Below, one piece after another: positions 1-5,545 of a DNA stretch of 5,892 bases. Every line of letters starts with the position of its first letter. Within the stretch, counting starts at the first letter, position 1. The DNA is taken from positions 1 through 5,892 of the forward strand of contig JAKANX010000068.1 of NCBI GenBank assembly GCA_021823425.1, written 5' to 3'. The notes beneath the pieces are model-generated. The model saw nothing but the letters and a program-made list of their open reading frames with translations, ran no database searches and was not told where the DNA came from. Both the position numbers and the translations under genes were made by a program. Source of the stretch: Microcaldota archaeon (GTDB lineage: Archaea; Micrarchaeota; Micrarchaeia; Anstonellales; Bilamarchaeaceae).

Positions 1-199
1 CAGGGGGCGCGAGCCTTGTGAAGAAGTCCGCGTAGTCGGCGCGTATGTTCGGCTCGAATTCGTTTATCGTAATCCCGGCAGTGGTGTGGGGAACGTGCAC
101 CAGGCACGCGTTCCCGGACTTTTTCATCATCGCGCAGACTTGCGGGGTCACGTCAAGCACTTCGCATTTGGCTGCGGTGCGGACGGTGAATTCCTCCAT
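1..199 (-). CDS. yjbQ: YjbQ/UPF0047 family protein (secondary thiamine-phosphate synthase-like), C-terminus cut by window edge
   Basis: Reading the minus strand from the ATG at 197-199 gives 66 residues before the window ends. They include the family signature HVPHTTAGITINEFEP at about residues 35-50, with H35, H38, the T-T-A-G turn, N46 and E47. This His/Thr/Asn/Glu cluster is the conserved active-site region of the YjbQ (UPF0047, COG0432) family. Members are usually about 130-140 residues, so roughly half the protein is present. Some members show weak thiamine-phosphate synthase activity; the physiological reaction is still uncertain, and the protein should be cytosolic. The start follows directly on the stop codon of the upstream gene (TAG then ATG, no gap), so translation is probably coupled. 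Only a weak purine stretch (AAGGCGGAT, 203-211) lies where a Shine-Dalgarno would be. It is the last visible gene of a three-gene minus-strand operon. Confidence 0.9.
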   Translation of the reverse strand, partial: MEEFTVRTAAKCEVLDVTPQVCAMMKKSGNACLVHVPHTTAGITINEFEPNIRADYADFFTRLAPP

Positions 200-718
200 C
201 TAATCCGCCTTCTTCTTGGAGGATTTCCGGAGCATCTCCATCACAGGGTGCTTGGAAAAGAGCCTCGTGTAGTTCTTGATGAACGCGAGGAACGCCTTCG
301 GCCTGCCGATTACCAGCTTGCCTTCCATCCTCCTAGGGGGAAAGCCGAGCCTCGACAATAAAAGTTCGTCGGAATTGCCGAAGCGCTCCAGGTAGACGAC
401 GCCGTTCTCGCTTATGCCCCCTGCGGCGTCGAAGGAGCCCGCGAAATAGTTCGCCGAATATTCGTTTATGTACTTGTAGCGCTCGAGCTTGTCCTGCTCT
501 ATTTCCTGGAAGAATTTCCGGAATTTCCCGTGGTAGAAGAAGACCTTGCCATCGCCAGTGAGCAGTTTGTCCGGCTCGGTGAGCTTCTGCTCCAAGACCT
601 GCTGCGTGAATATCTCCTGCACGTCCTTGCTGGCCTCTATGCCCAGCCCGTCGGCGCACCTGCGCCTGGACCAGATGCCGATGAGGTATGACAATTCAGG
701 GGTAAGTTTCAGCTTCAT
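200..718 (-). CDS. LAGLIDADG-like protein with degenerate catalytic motifs
   Basis: A 172-residue protein with two regions resembling LAGLIDADG helices. The first is LSYLIGIWSRRRCADG at about residues 9-24, and the second is SANYFAGSFDAAGGI at 88-102. The second aligns with LAGLIDADG as F92-A-G-S-F-D97-A-A99-G. The first Asp is kept, but the catalytic acid at motif position 8 is Ala (A99). In the first motif that position is Arg (R19). The spacing of about 80 residues fits a single-chain two-repeat fold. After the second motif comes a beta-rich stretch (NGVVYLERFGNSDELLLSRLGF) typical of the DNA-contacting part. The tail is basic (KSSKKK). Known families of inactive LAGLIDADG proteins act as DNA- or RNA-binding regulators or maturases. 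Inference: a nucleic-acid-binding protein without nuclease activity. It begins 7 nt after the upstream gene's stop and abuts the YjbQ gene. It is not inside another gene or intron, so a mobile homing endonuclease is unlikely. Confidence 0.75.
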   Translation of the reverse strand: MKLKLTPELSYLIGIWSRRRCADGLGIEASKDVQEIFTQQVLEQKLTEPDKLLTGDGKVFFYHGKFRKFFQEIEQDKLERYKYINEYSANYFAGSFDAAGGISENGVVYLERFGNSDELLLSRLGFPPRRMEGKLVIGRPKAFLAFIKNYTRLFSKHPVMEMLRKSSKKKAD

Positions 719-725
719 AAAATCG

Positions 726-1178
726 TCAGTGCAGGAGCTTTTCTTTCTCCTCGTGGCGAACGTGGGTTTCGTGCTTCTTGGGCACCACGGGCTCCTTTTC
801 CATCTGGGACCGCAGCTCCATGGCGAGCAGCTCGTCGAGGCGGAGGGTGAAGTTCCTCGCCGCCTTTGCGGAAAGCGAGTGGCGGCCGAACATCGCCTCC
901 AGCTCCTTCCTCTCCTCGCCGGCGAACGGCTCCTTTTCCTCGGCTATGCGCCTGTTCGCCAAGTCAAGAAGGTGGGCGAAGCGCTTCACGTCCTCCTCGC
1001 TCTGGCTGCCCTCCGAAAGCGTGGAGAGTATCGCCCTTGACAGGATGAGGTTCTTCTTTTCGGTTTTCAGGAGGAGGCGCTTGACCGTCCCGACGTCCTT
1101 CTCGCCCAGCCTGCCCATTCGCAGTGCATGCATCACGCGGTTCGCAAAGGACTTGAACGAATCTCCTGCCATCGGCAT
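726..1178 (-). CDS. Hypothetical all-helical charged protein, first gene of minus-strand operon
   Basis: A 150-residue protein that I do not recognise. It reads as helical throughout, rich in Lys, Arg, Glu and Leu. It has no signal peptide, no membrane segment and no cysteine. The last 25 residues are highly charged and His/Lys/Glu-rich (EPVVPKKHETHVRHEEKEKLLH), probably disordered. Two in-frame ATGs lie at 1176-1178 and 1170-1172. A TATA box centred near 1198 would place transcription start close to 1172, so a leaderless start on the second ATG (148 residues) is quite possible. No Shine-Dalgarno is seen before either. The gene leads the operon with the LAGLIDADG-like and YjbQ genes, 7 nt before the next start. 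Function cannot be assigned. A nucleic-acid-associated or adaptor role would fit its charge, but this is a guess. Confidence 0.75.
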   Translation of the reverse strand: MPMAGDSFKSFANRVMHALRMGRLGEKDVGTVKRLLLKTEKKNLILSRAILSTLSEGSQSEEDVKRFAHLLDLANRRIAEEKEPFAGEERKELEAMFGRHSLSAKAARNFTLRLDELLAMELRSQMEKEPVVPKKHETHVRHEEKEKLLH

Positions 1179-1192
1179 TAACTCGTTTGCGG

Positions 1193-1203
1193 ATATTTAA
1201 AAT
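1193..1203 (-). promoter_or_regulatory. TATA box of the minus-strand operon
   Basis: On the minus strand this reads ATTTTAAATAT, a good archaeal TATA box in otherwise GC-rich DNA. Its centre is about 26 nt from the ATG at 1172 and about 20 nt from the ATG at 1178. With the usual archaeal spacing of about 25-27 nt, transcription would begin at or next to the second ATG, giving a leaderless mRNA. Confidence 0.6.
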
Positions 1204-1236
1204 GGTTTCCAGCCCCGAATCTCATGGCGGGGAACC
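1204..1236. repeat. Imperfect inverted repeat between the divergent promoters
   Basis: GGTT at 1204-1207 and CCCCG at 1213-1217 pair with CGGGG at 1228-1232 and AACC at 1233-1236, leaving a five-base bulge on the left arm and a ten-base loop. It lies between the TATA box of the left operon and that of the tRNA. It could be an operator or a 5' structure, or chance; no function is shown. Confidence 0.3.
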
Positions 1237-1239
1237 ACC

Positions 1240-1247
1240 TTTTAAAA
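1240..1247 (+). promoter_or_regulatory. TATA box of the tRNA-Ile gene
   Basis: TTTTAAAA lies 29 nt before the mature tRNA 5' end at 1277. With the usual spacing, transcription would start near 1270, leaving a leader of about 6 nt for RNase P to remove. The AT-rich stretch at 1259-1267 is too close to the tRNA to serve as its TATA box. Confidence 0.6.
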
Positions 1248-1315
1248 TCCTTATTCCCATAAATATTCCTACTTATGGGCCCGTAGCTCATCCAGGTTAG
1301 AGCGATGGTCTTATA

Positions 1316-1357
1316 CGGCGTCCTCTAATACACGGATATTAGATGACTGTCTGAGCT
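1316..1357 (+). other. tRNA intron 1, canonical position 37/38 (42 nt)
   Basis: The splice sites form a textbook bulge-helix-bulge. The central 4-bp helix is CTTA (1310-1313) with TGAG (1352-1355), including one G-U pair. The 3-nt bulges are TA|C (1314-1316) and CT|A (1356-1358), each cut after its second base, and the anticodon stem is the outer helix. The intron folds on itself as GGCG (1317-1320) with TGTC (1348-1351), then TC/GA, then a perfect 7-bp stem TCTAATA/TATTAGA (1324-1330 with 1337-1343) and a 6-nt loop. The archaeal splicing endonuclease EndA is the expected enzyme. Confidence 0.9.
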
Positions 1358-1379
1358 AGCCATAGGTTCGGAGTTCAAA

Positions 1380-1491
1380 TGTCAGCCCAAGGGGGAGCGC
1401 CCCCTTAGTCCGACACCGCCCAAACCCCCCTAAACGGGAAGCGGAATTCATGTTCTTCGGTTTTCAATAACTGGAAACAGGAAACTGGAAA
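1380..1491 (+). other. tRNA intron 2, T-loop position 59/60 (112 nt)
   Basis: The tRNA T loop ends at 1380, but the matching T-stem and acceptor strands appear only at 1493. A BHB motif supports a cut between positions 59 and 60. The central helix is TTCA (1374-1377) with TGGA (1486-1489), including one G-U pair. The bulges are AA|T (1378-1380) and AA|T (1490-1492), and the perfect T stem is the outer helix. The inner helix is weak (GT 1381-1382 with AC 1484-1485), as in relaxed BHB motifs of non-canonical introns. AAAT occurs at both junctions (1377-1380 and 1489-1492), so the spliced product is the same wherever the exact cut falls within it. The intron is long for this position and is too short to encode an endonuclease. 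Confidence 0.88.
1389..1406 (+). repeat. Strong GC hairpin inside tRNA intron 2
   Basis: AAGGGGG (1389-1395) pairs perfectly with CCCCCTT (1400-1406) over an AGCG loop. No T run follows, so it is not a typical terminator. It probably gives the excised intron a stable fold. Confidence 0.7.
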
Positions 1492-1501
1492 TCTCCGCGG
1501 G

Positions 1502-1562
1502 CCCAATTTTTCCTTATTGTATCCCGTCTTCGTCACCTAGTTTCGCGAATGGAAAAATTGGG
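1502..1562. repeat. Perfect 12-bp inverted repeat that includes the tRNA 3' end
   Basis: CCCAATTTTTCC (1502-1513) and GGAAAAATTGGG (1551-1562) are exact reverse complements with a 37-nt spacer. The left arm contains the last four bases of the mature tRNA. In a read-through transcript this hairpin would compete with the acceptor stem. A third related copy, CCCAATTT at 1589-1596, could pair instead with AAATTGGG at 1555-1562. Confidence 0.7.
1507..1511 (+). terminator. T run directly after the tRNA, probable termination signal
   Basis: Five Ts begin two bases after the discriminator base. Archaeal RNA polymerase stops at T runs, and this is the usual place for one behind a tRNA gene. A single run of five is a weak signal, so some read-through is likely. 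Confidence 0.45.
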
Positions 1563-1675
1563 AAGAAGTCGCCGGCAGGCGACGACAGCCCAATTTCTTC
1601 TCACCGCTGACCGTTTCGGGTTCTGGGTTTTGGGTCCTGCCGACGTTTCCAAGCCCGGATTTCCGGGACAGGCAA
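1563..1675. other. Non-coding spacer with two small hairpins
   Basis: No convincing reading frame lies between the tRNA and the promoter of the surface-protein gene. Two stems are visible. GTCGCC (1568-1573) pairs with GGCGAC (1578-1583) over a GGCA loop. CCCGG (1654-1658) pairs with CCGGG (1663-1667) over ATTT. A small structured RNA is possible, but nothing in it matches a family I know. Confidence 0.4.
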
Positions 1676-1676
1676 G

Positions 1677-1702
1677 TTTATATGCGTTGCTTTTTATATA
1701 AA
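1677..1702 (+). promoter_or_regulatory. TATA elements of the surface-protein gene
   Basis: Two TATA-like boxes sit in a row: TTTATATG (1677-1684) and TTTTTATATAAAA (1690-1702). The first is centred about 26 nt before the ATG at 1706, the spacing expected for a leaderless mRNA starting there. The second is the stronger match and would point to a start near 1718-1723, where another in-frame ATG lies at 1718. No Shine-Dalgarno is present before any of the candidate starts. Confidence 0.6.
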
Positions 1703-1705
1703 AAT

Positions 1706-4700
1706 ATGCTCAAAAAAATGGGTTTTGGGCTTTGCTTGCTAATTCTGGCTTCGTTTGCATCAGGCGGATTTCCGCAAACTTTTGAGCGGCCTTGGGACAC
1801 GGATTATGAATGGGGCGAAGGCGCCGACACGGTTGATTATTTCCTTTCCCCTGCGCTCCCCGCTGCTTGGGACGAGAGAACGCTGCATAAGAGCCTTACG
1901 GGGCTGAATTTCAGCGAACTGGACCCCCGGCTTGAAACCAACGAAACGCAAGCTGCCAAACGGGGCTATGCGGAGGCGGAGTGGGCCCGCGTGCGCATGG
2001 AAGAATACGCTGCTTACGGGTTGCTCCCATATGCGATGGACGTGGGAAAAACCTGCGGGGCATTTGGAATAGCCAATTGCACTTGCTACGAGAATGCGGG
2101 CGCGGAAGGCTGCGCCAGCTCGTGGTACGGGGATGCGCGGTACAACATCGCGAAACGGCTTTTTTCAGGGAATTATTCCAACGGATGGAAGGGCGGGATG
2201 AACGGGGCTCTGGACGCGCTCGGGGAACGCGCGGGCGAATTGAATAAAGAAACTCTTTCCCTCGCGACGAAGTACGATGCCGCGGATTTCTGCGGCGCAT
2301 GCGGGGCTGACGTGGAGGGCCATGAGGCTTGCGAGAACGCGTCGCTGCTTTTTTCGGCGCTCGATGGCAATGGCGGGGCGGAATTCGCGGATTTTGAATT
2401 CATCAGGGAGGGATTGGAACGCGACGCGCAAAACGTGGATGGTGCGGTGCCTGAAATAGCGTTCGCCGAACTCATGAACGCGATGGGCAACAACAGGAGC
2501 GGCGCAATTGCCAAGGCAATTGGGCTGGAAACGCAGGTTGAAACCCAGCTCAACAAGACAAAACGCGTGCACGACGTCCTTTCCAACGAGACTGATTTCG
2601 CGCTTGCAGGGGCGGAGGCTGAATCAGGGAAGGCCGCTTCCGAGGGCTTGGAACTCGTGCGGGCGAGCCCGATGTTCGGGGACGTAGTGGGAAGCGGGCA
2701 GGCGGGCGTGGGGCTCAATGTGGAAGCGGGAAACGAGAAGCTCGCTGCTGCCAAGGGGAACCGGAGCGCCGCGAGGTTCGCCAACTCTTACCAGAGGGAA
2801 GGCTATTTGAGGGAATCCATAATTTTGCTCCAGCAGTCCAAATACCTTGCGGCGCAGGCGAGCGCGGACTTCGCGTCAGCAGAAGGCGACGCTGAAACGG
2901 TTGCATTGGATTACGAAAAACGGGCAAGGGACGCGCTCGCGAAGGTGGAGCAGAAGTTCGCCGCAGGAGGCAGGACCGAGCAGGGGGCGGCATTATACGC
3001 CGCTGCGGAAAAAGAGATTGCCGCGGGGACCAGGGAAACGAGGGTGGGCTTTAGGTTCCAGAATTTCGCTCTCGCGCTAAAATATGCAAAGCAGGCGTAT
3101 GAAACGACTCCAGAAAGCGAAAGGAGCGCGAACTGGACTTCCAGTGGGTCGTGCGCGTACGCGCGTGCGGTGCTTGAAGGCGCAAAGCGCGACGGGGTGG
3201 ACGTCTTCTATGAGGAGGCGGAGCTTGCGGCGCTTGAATTGAACGCGAACGCGAGCGGATTGCTCGCAGGATGCGCACAAATCGTTGACTCTGCAAGCGC
3301 GAGCGCGCGAAAAAAATATTCGTATTTGGAGGGCGAGAGGGCGGAGGATTTCAGGCTAATCGGGCTGTGCGGCTTTGATTGCGACGACGTTAAGGCGGGC
3401 TTGGTGGAAGCCGAGCGCGGGTTTGTTTCCGGGGGGACGGTGGTTTATCCGGACGCGATAGGGAACTTGAAACCCCTCTCTGGCGCATACGCAGCCGCGA
3501 AAAGCCAGAGCATCAGGAGCATAATGGCGCAGATGGGAAAATACCTTGATGTTAGGCCGGAATTCTTCGCTGAGCGCGCTTCGCTGGATCGGCCTTCACT
3601 TTCAAGGCTTGAGGTCTCGGTCAGGAACGGGGTAAATTATACCGCGCAAAACGTGCGCGCCGACGCCGAGAGCCCGGTAGGGTTCTACGCGCAGGACGCG
3701 GTTTTGGGAGGGGATAACCTTAGGGGCGCTGCTTATACAAACGGAAAGATGGCGCTTTACATAAGCAAGCTGGAACCTTCAGGAACAGCGCGCTTCGTTT
3801 TTGAGAAGAACACGACGGTACTCAGGACCGTTGCCGGCACAATTTCCGTGAAGGCCGATGCATACGAGGATGGAAGCGCAAGGGTGGAAGAGGCGAGGTC
3901 TGTGGATGCTGCCTCGGACCTGTTCGGCTTTTACACGCCTGCTGCATGGGAAAGAGTTTCTGTGGATGGAAGCGTGGTTGCGATTTCCAACGCTTATGCA
4001 GCAAGCTTCGTTTCCGAAGGGCGCCACCAGCTGAAGGCGTCATACTCCGCTGCAGGCGCTTACACGCAGGAAACCTACGCGAATTCGACGAACGCTGTTG
4101 GGGCGCGCACGTACTCCAAGTACCAAGTCGCGATTACTCCGTCGATGGATTTGGATTCCGTGAGGTTCTTCGCGCCGCTGCCGGAAAGCACGCTCCTAGG
4201 CGGGGTTCAGGCAATCAGCATGAGCGGCGAGAAGGTCGGAAGCGCCGCGGTTCCTGGCGGATTGCTCGTGAGTGTGGGCAAGGTGTTGGCAGGAAGGGCT
4301 GCGAAGGTGGAAATCAGCTACTATCTGGACAACAGCAGCGTTTATGCGGCAGGGGAAATAATCCGCCTCAGGGGCCAGAATATCAGCGACGAGGCGCTGG
4401 CAATAGTCAGGGATGCGGAGCTTGCACTTGCAAGGAATGACACGGCGACTGCGATTGGCAGGCTGGGCGACGCCAATGAGCAGATTAGGAAGGATGCCGC
4501 GGCTGCTGCAAAACTGGATTCGCAGGCTTCGGCAATAACCAGGAGCGTGAATTTGGAGTTGAAAGAAATCAACGAAGCGTTGTCTTCCGGGCTGGAGGCT
4601 AATTCCCTGACGCAAAAACTCATTTCAAGGAGGGATTTCATTAACGCGCTGCTTGCGAACGCGTCTGCAAAAGTCGGGCAGGAGCGGCTTTTAACCCTGG

Positions 4701-5545
4701 AAAAATACGACGATGGTTGGATTCCCGCCTTGTTGAGGGATTTCAGGAAGAACGCGAGCGCGGAAACAGGGCGCATGGAAACGGGATATTTGGATTGCGG
4801 CGTTGAAAACCTGGAATTCACCGGGCAGCTGCCGGAAATAAGGGCGCTTTCAAACAAGTTTGAGGCGAGCAATTCGCTGCCTGATGCGTATGCGCTCGCT
4901 TCGTCGCTCGCGGGGCTCGGGGAAACATATGGAAGCATGATGGCCAAGCTGGCGCAGGAAAAGGCTGCTGCCGCGTCCGAACTCGGGGATTTGGCAGATG
5001 GGATGTCAAAAACGCTTGCGCAATACAAGGTTGAGCGAGCGGAAGCTTCGGGAACTAGGTTCGCGGGATTTTTCGAGGTAGACGAGGCTGGGGCCGCGGC
5101 GCTCCTGAGGGATGCGGACGCAGCGATGAAACGGGGGAATGGAAGCGCGATGGCGGAGCTGGCTGTGAAGGTCAGTGCCGTGCAGGAAAATGCGAGCGGA
5201 ACACTGGATTACCTGGAAGGTCTTGCTGCGAGGAATGCTGAGGGGGCCAAGGCCATGGTTTCGTCTTCAGCAGGCAGGTTGGGTGAGAAGGAATACAAGA
5301 AAGCTGCCGAGCTTGCGGCTTCCTTGGATGGATATGCGGAGGACGGCGCGCGCGTAAAATCCCTGAAGGCGAGCGACGAGATGATGAAGATTGTCTCGGC
5401 TGCGGGAAGCGGGGTGAATTACGATGCGATTCTGATGCTGAGCGTCATTTTCGTGATTGGGGTCGTGGGATTGTATTACTACAAAGGCCGAGGCGGAGGA
5501 AAGGCGCAGCAGAAAATTTTGAGGAAATTAGAAAAAGCTGCGTAG
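1706..5545 (+). CDS. Giant secreted, C-terminally membrane-anchored surface protein
   Basis: The chosen start gives 1,279 residues; numbering follows it. In-frame ATGs at 1682 and 1718 are alternatives. The 1706 start is favoured because MLKKMGFGLCLLILASFASGG is a neat signal peptide and the TATA spacing fits. Residues 117-209 hold seven cysteines (117, 125, 127, 136, 196, 199, 209), likely disulfides or a metal site. Residues 210-590 are Ala/Glu/Lys-rich and helical. Two beta-rich segments follow at about 630-720 (resembling CARDB/NEW3-type surface domains) and 800-875. Residues 887-1235 are again helical, coiled-coil-like. One membrane span (about 1241-1259, AILMLSVIFVIGVVG) and a basic tail (GRGGGKAQQKILRKLEKAA) finish it, so the bulk lies outside the cell. 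About 20 N-X-S/T sequons fit archaeal N-glycosylation. I recognise no named family. A cell-surface stalk, S-layer-associated or contact protein is inferred. The gene stands alone and overlaps the converging helicase gene by 18 nt. Confidence 0.88.
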   Translation: MLKKMGFGLCLLILASFASGGFPQTFERPWDTDYEWGEGADTVDYFLSPALPAAWDERTLHKSLTGLNFSELDPRLETNETQAAKRGYAEAEWARVRMEEYAAYGLLPYAMDVGKTCGAFGIANCTCYENAGAEGCASSWYGDARYNIAKRLFSGNYSNGWKGGMNGALDALGERAGELNKETLSLATKYDAADFCGACGADVEGHEACENASLLFSALDGNGGAEFADFEFIREGLERDAQNVDGAVPEIAFAELMNAMGNNRSGAIAKAIGLETQVETQLNKTKRVHDVLSNETDFALAGAEAESGKAASEGLELVRASPMFGDVVGSGQAGVGLNVEAGNEKLAAAKGNRSAARFANSYQREGYLRESIILLQQSKYLAAQASADFASAEGDAETVALDYEKRARDALAKVEQKFAAGGRTEQGAALYAAAEKEIAAGTRETRVGFRFQNFALALKYAKQAYETTPESERSANWTSSGSCAYARAVLEGAKRDGVDVFYEEAELAALELNANASGLLAGCAQIVDSASASARKKYSYLEGERAEDFRLIGLCGFDCDDVKAGLVEAERGFVSGGTVVYPDAIGNLKPLSGAYAAAKSQSIRSIMAQMGKYLDVRPEFFAERASLDRPSLSRLEVSVRNGVNYTAQNVRADAESPVGFYAQDAVLGGDNLRGAAYTNGKMALYISKLEPSGTARFVFEKNTTVLRTVAGTISVKADAYEDGSARVEEARSVDAASDLFGFYTPAAWERVSVDGSVVAISNAYAASFVSEGRHQLKASYSAAGAYTQETYANSTNAVGARTYSKYQVAITPSMDLDSVRFFAPLPESTLLGGVQAISMSGEKVGSAAVPGGLLVSVGKVLAGRAAKVEISYYLDNSSVYAAGEIIRLRGQNISDEALAIVRDAELALARNDTATAIGRLGDANEQIRKDAAAAAKLDSQASAITRSVNLELKEINEALSSGLEANSLTQKLISRRDFINALLANASAKVGQERLLTLEKYDDGWIPALLRDFRKNASAETGRMETGYLDCGVENLEFTGQLPEIRALSNKFEASNSLPDAYALASSLAGLGETYGSMMAKLAQEKAAAASELGDLADGMSKTLAQYKVERAEASGTRFAGFFEVDEAGAAALLRDADAAMKRGNGSAMAELAVKVSAVQENASGTLDYLEGLAARNAEGAKAMVSSSAGRLGEKEYKKAAELAASLDGYAEDGARVKSLKASDEMMKIVSAAGSGVNYDAILMLSVIFVIGVVGLYYYKGRGGGKAQQKILRKLEKAA

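Larger units (their letters stand above)
1277..1505 (+). tRNA. tRNA-Ile(UAU) interrupted by two BHB introns (37/38 and 59/60)
   Basis: Exons are 1277-1315, 1358-1379 (plus the shared T at 1380) and 1492-1505, which splice to a 75-nt tRNA. The acceptor GGGCCCG (1277-1283) pairs perfectly with CGGGCCC (1498-1504), and A73 is 1505. T8-A9 is followed by the D stem GCTC/GAGC (1286-1289, 1300-1303) with GG in the loop. The anticodon stem ATGGT (1305-1309) pairs with GCCAT (1359-1363), with one G-U pair. The joined loop is CTTATAA, with T33, anticodon TAT at 1312-1314, and A37. The variable loop is AGGTT. The T stem CGGAG (1369-1373) pairs perfectly with CTCCG (1493-1497) around the loop TTCAAAT. 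CCA is not encoded. The GGGCCCG acceptor, A73 and anticodon indicate isoleucine, reading AUA. Position 15 is T and position 48 is T, so the usual Levitt purine-pyrimidine pair is absent. A TATA box lies upstream and a T run follows directly. Confidence 0.93.

Noticed and set aside
200..718. Active homing endonuclease
   Set aside because: The catalytic acidic positions of both LAGLIDADG motifs are replaced and the gene is not nested in an intron, intein or other gene.
546..1200. Plus-strand open frames opposite the left operon
   Set aside because: They are GC-driven shadows with Arg/Ser-rich low-complexity translations and no start signals; the minus-strand genes are tightly packed and one has recognisable motifs.
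1389..1406. GC-rich hairpin as a rho-independent terminator
   Set aside because: No T run follows, and it lies inside the tRNA intron before the required 3' exon.
1368..1423. A tRNA ending near 1422 using TCCGA and GCCC as its 3' half
   Set aside because: The acceptor would have mismatches at the fifth to seventh pairs and the T loop would be far too long. The perfect T-stem and acceptor strands at 1493-1504 with a BHB at the junction explain the gene much better.
1501..1596. Repeated GCCCAATTT at 1501-1509 and 1588-1596 as att sites of an element integrated in the tRNA
   Set aside because: Only nine bases repeat, the interval is under 100 nt, and no integrase gene is present.
2341..2403. 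EF-hand-like calcium loop around ALDGNGGAEFADFEF in the surface protein
   Set aside because: The spacing and identity of liganding residues do not match the 12-residue DxDxDG loop.
4342..5028. 228-residue minus-strand frame opposite the surface protein
   Set aside because: It is Ser/Ala-rich, mirrors the codon pattern of the real gene, and has no recognisable motif or promoter.
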